DNA from: Dyadobacter endophyticus
Lineage (GTDB): Bacteria; Bacteroidota; Bacteroidia; Cytophagales; Spirosomataceae
Length of the DNA stretch: 64,000 bases
Reading direction: 5' to 3'
NCBI RefSeq assembly: GCF_014641595.1
Contig: NZ_BMIA01000001.1
Span: 1,922,426-1,986,425 of the forward strand
Shown here: positions 63,091 through 64,000 of the stretch, piece after piece
Layout of the letters: the number at the start of each line of letters is the position of its first letter
Numbering within the stretch: the first letter of the stretch is position 1
The notes under the pieces: model-generated
What the model saw: the letters and a program-made list of their open reading frames with translations, nothing else
Database searches by the model: none
Told to the model about the DNA's origin: nothing
Position numbers and translations under genes: made by a program

Positions 63091-63672
63091 ATGAAACGAA
63101 TCTTCGCTATCGCGGCGCTCCTCGCAACGGGAGCAGCCAGCAGTTCCTATGCCCAATTCGCCGGGAAACTGGTCCCGGATTTTGCACAAATTCAATATGC
63201 TGGCAGCAACGGCTGGATGGGCGTAGGTGCCGGGTATGCGTTTTTTCACCGGCGTTTGCGCACCCACTTCCAATACGGGTATGTGCCGCCAGCGAAGGGC
63301 GGGCCTTTGCATTTATTCTCCGGCGCGGTTTTTTATCAGCCGGTACGCTTCCAGCTTGGAACCAGGTTCCAGATCAATCCGGTAGACTTTGGGCTTAAAG
63401 GCAGTTATCAATTCGGGAACGACTATTTTTTCAAACTCCCTTCCCGCTACCCGCCCAATTATTACTGGTGGAAACCCGCGTTCCGTCTGCATTTGGCCAC
63501 TGAATCGTCCGTTACTTACAAATTGCCTGCGAACGCGGGACTCCGCACATTCAGCGCTTATCTTGAATTCAACACCAACGATCTGTATATGGTCAGCTAC
63601 TTTTTGAACGCAGGATCGCTGCGGGTCCGGGAAGTAGTGAAGGCCGGGATCGGTGTGCGGCTGGGATTTTAG
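63091..63672 (+). CDS. Small outer-membrane beta-barrel candidate
   Basis: 193 residues. The signal peptide is FAIAALLATGAASSSYAQ. The remainder has beta strands with aromatic girdles (GAGYAFFHRRLRTHFQYGYV, VYYQP-like FYQPVRFQLGTRF) and ends VRLGF, with a terminal Phe. It is the last gene of the operon and may pair with the lipoprotein. Confidence 0.6.
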   Translation: MKRIFAIAALLATGAASSSYAQFAGKLVPDFAQIQYAGSNGWMGVGAGYAFFHRRLRTHFQYGYVPPAKGGPLHLFSGAVFYQPVRFQLGTRFQINPVDFGLKGSYQFGNDYFFKLPSRYPPNYYWWKPAFRLHLATESSVTYKLPANAGLRTFSAYLEFNTNDLYMVSYFLNAGSLRVREVVKAGIGVRLGF

Positions 63673-63745
63673 GCAGGTAGAGACGTCAGTTTCTTGCTTT
63701 ACTATGCAATGGCCCGAATGTGCGTGGCCACTAACCTGCGGACTT

Positions 63746-64000
63746 ATGAAGATCCTGAAAACTCCTGTCGTCTTTTTCAAAACGCTCTGCATTACTGCTG
63801 TCGCTTATTGTTTCGTTCAGACCATTGTTCTCGCACAAACCGCCCGTAAAATAATCCCGCTTTGGGAAAACGGCGCGCCGGGCTTCGAAAACAAGCGCAA
63901 CGAACCCGAGTCGGCTAAGGATTATTGGGTCAAAAACATCCATAACCCGTCCTTGCAAGTGTTTGCACCGCCAGCGGGTAAGGCAAATGGCACTGCGGTG
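63746..64000 (+). CDS. Alpha/beta hydrolase (acetylxylan esterase-like), 3' end outside window
   Basis: The visible 85 residues have a signal peptide (TAVAYCFVQTIVLAQ) and the conserved start of secreted esterases, IIPLWENGAPGFENKRNEPE followed by YWVKNIHNPSLQVF. The catalytic Ser lies beyond the edge, so activity cannot be confirmed. It begins 73 bases after the barrel operon and may be separate. Confidence 0.7.
   Translation, partial: MKILKTPVVFFKTLCITAVAYCFVQTIVLAQTARKIIPLWENGAPGFENKRNEPESAKDYWVKNIHNPSLQVFAPPAGKANGTAV

Noticed and set aside
1..64000. CRISPR arrays, tRNA and rRNA genes
   Set aside because: No regular repeat-spacer pattern, T-loop sequence or rRNA signature was noticed on either strand; a covariance-model scan was not possible.

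Overview
The window looks like a chromosome segment of a Bacteroidota member of the order Cytophagales, probably close to Dyadobacter; the genus is an inference from gene style and was not searched. Supporting signs are a SusC/SusD pair, a type IX secretion (T9SS) sorting domain, GH97 and GH71/99-like enzymes, many LytS-type kinases with LytTR regulators, ECF sigma factors with non-canonical anti-sigma partners, and promoters of the Bacteroidota type (-7 element TAnnTTTG) with few Shine-Dalgarno sequences. No rRNA, tRNA, CRISPR array, phage or insertion sequence was recognised.

Layout. 1-3.8 kb: two response regulators, then a BlaI repressor and M56 sensor-protease pair behind a tandem palindromic operator. 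3.8-7 kb: an old yellow enzyme, a Crp/Fnr regulator and an SDR facing a divergent HxlR regulator. 7-11.7 kb: a GT39-type transferase and a secreted GH71/99-like enzyme. 11.7-16.3 kb: an ECF sigma factor with a barrel-like anti-sigma candidate, two lipoproteins and an MscS channel. 16.4-21.4 kb: a repeat-bearing membrane protein, an AI-2E exporter-family protein, YegP, a LytTR regulator, a dihaem cytochrome c and another LytTR regulator. 21.6-24.4 kb: a lipoprotein facing two overlapping sensor kinases. 24.6-32.9 kb: a covalent flavin oxidase, PBP1A, a TIMP/NTR-like protein with YwqK-type repeats, two AraC regulators, an SDR and an ABM monooxygenase, with two REP-like hairpins. 33-37.1 kb: a 779-residue GAF protein, a DUF4198 protein with a minimal Fur-like regulator, and a small basic-tailed protein, followed by an 800-base gap. 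37.9-43.6 kb: a GH97, a kelch-like protein, an orphan membrane protein behind a large dyad, a PepSY protein and a NUDIX hydrolase. 43.7-46.8 kb: a second kinase-kinase-LytTR operon, paralogous to the one at 20.6-24.4 kb.

46.8-55 kb holds the most distinctive locus. SusC and SusD are followed on the same strand by an alkaline-phosphatase-superfamily enzyme, a Tat-exported metallophosphoesterase and, 133 bases further on, a purple-acid-phosphatase-like enzyme. No glycoside hydrolase is present, so the likely substrate is a phosphate ester rather than a glycan. The other side of the susC leader carries a PHP-domain phosphoesterase overlapping a GT39-type transferase. 58.4-60.4 kb is an ECF sigma, anti-sigma candidate and DUF4097-like operon. 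60.6-63.7 kb is a tight four-gene operon of unknown function (two outer-membrane barrel candidates, a small membrane protein and a metallophosphoesterase lipoprotein). The window ends inside an alpha/beta hydrolase gene.

Start codons were moved downstream of the longest possible start where the longer start was TTG/GTG, lay in a terminator stem, preceded the predicted transcription start, or displaced a signal peptide. All functions are inferred from motifs read by eye.
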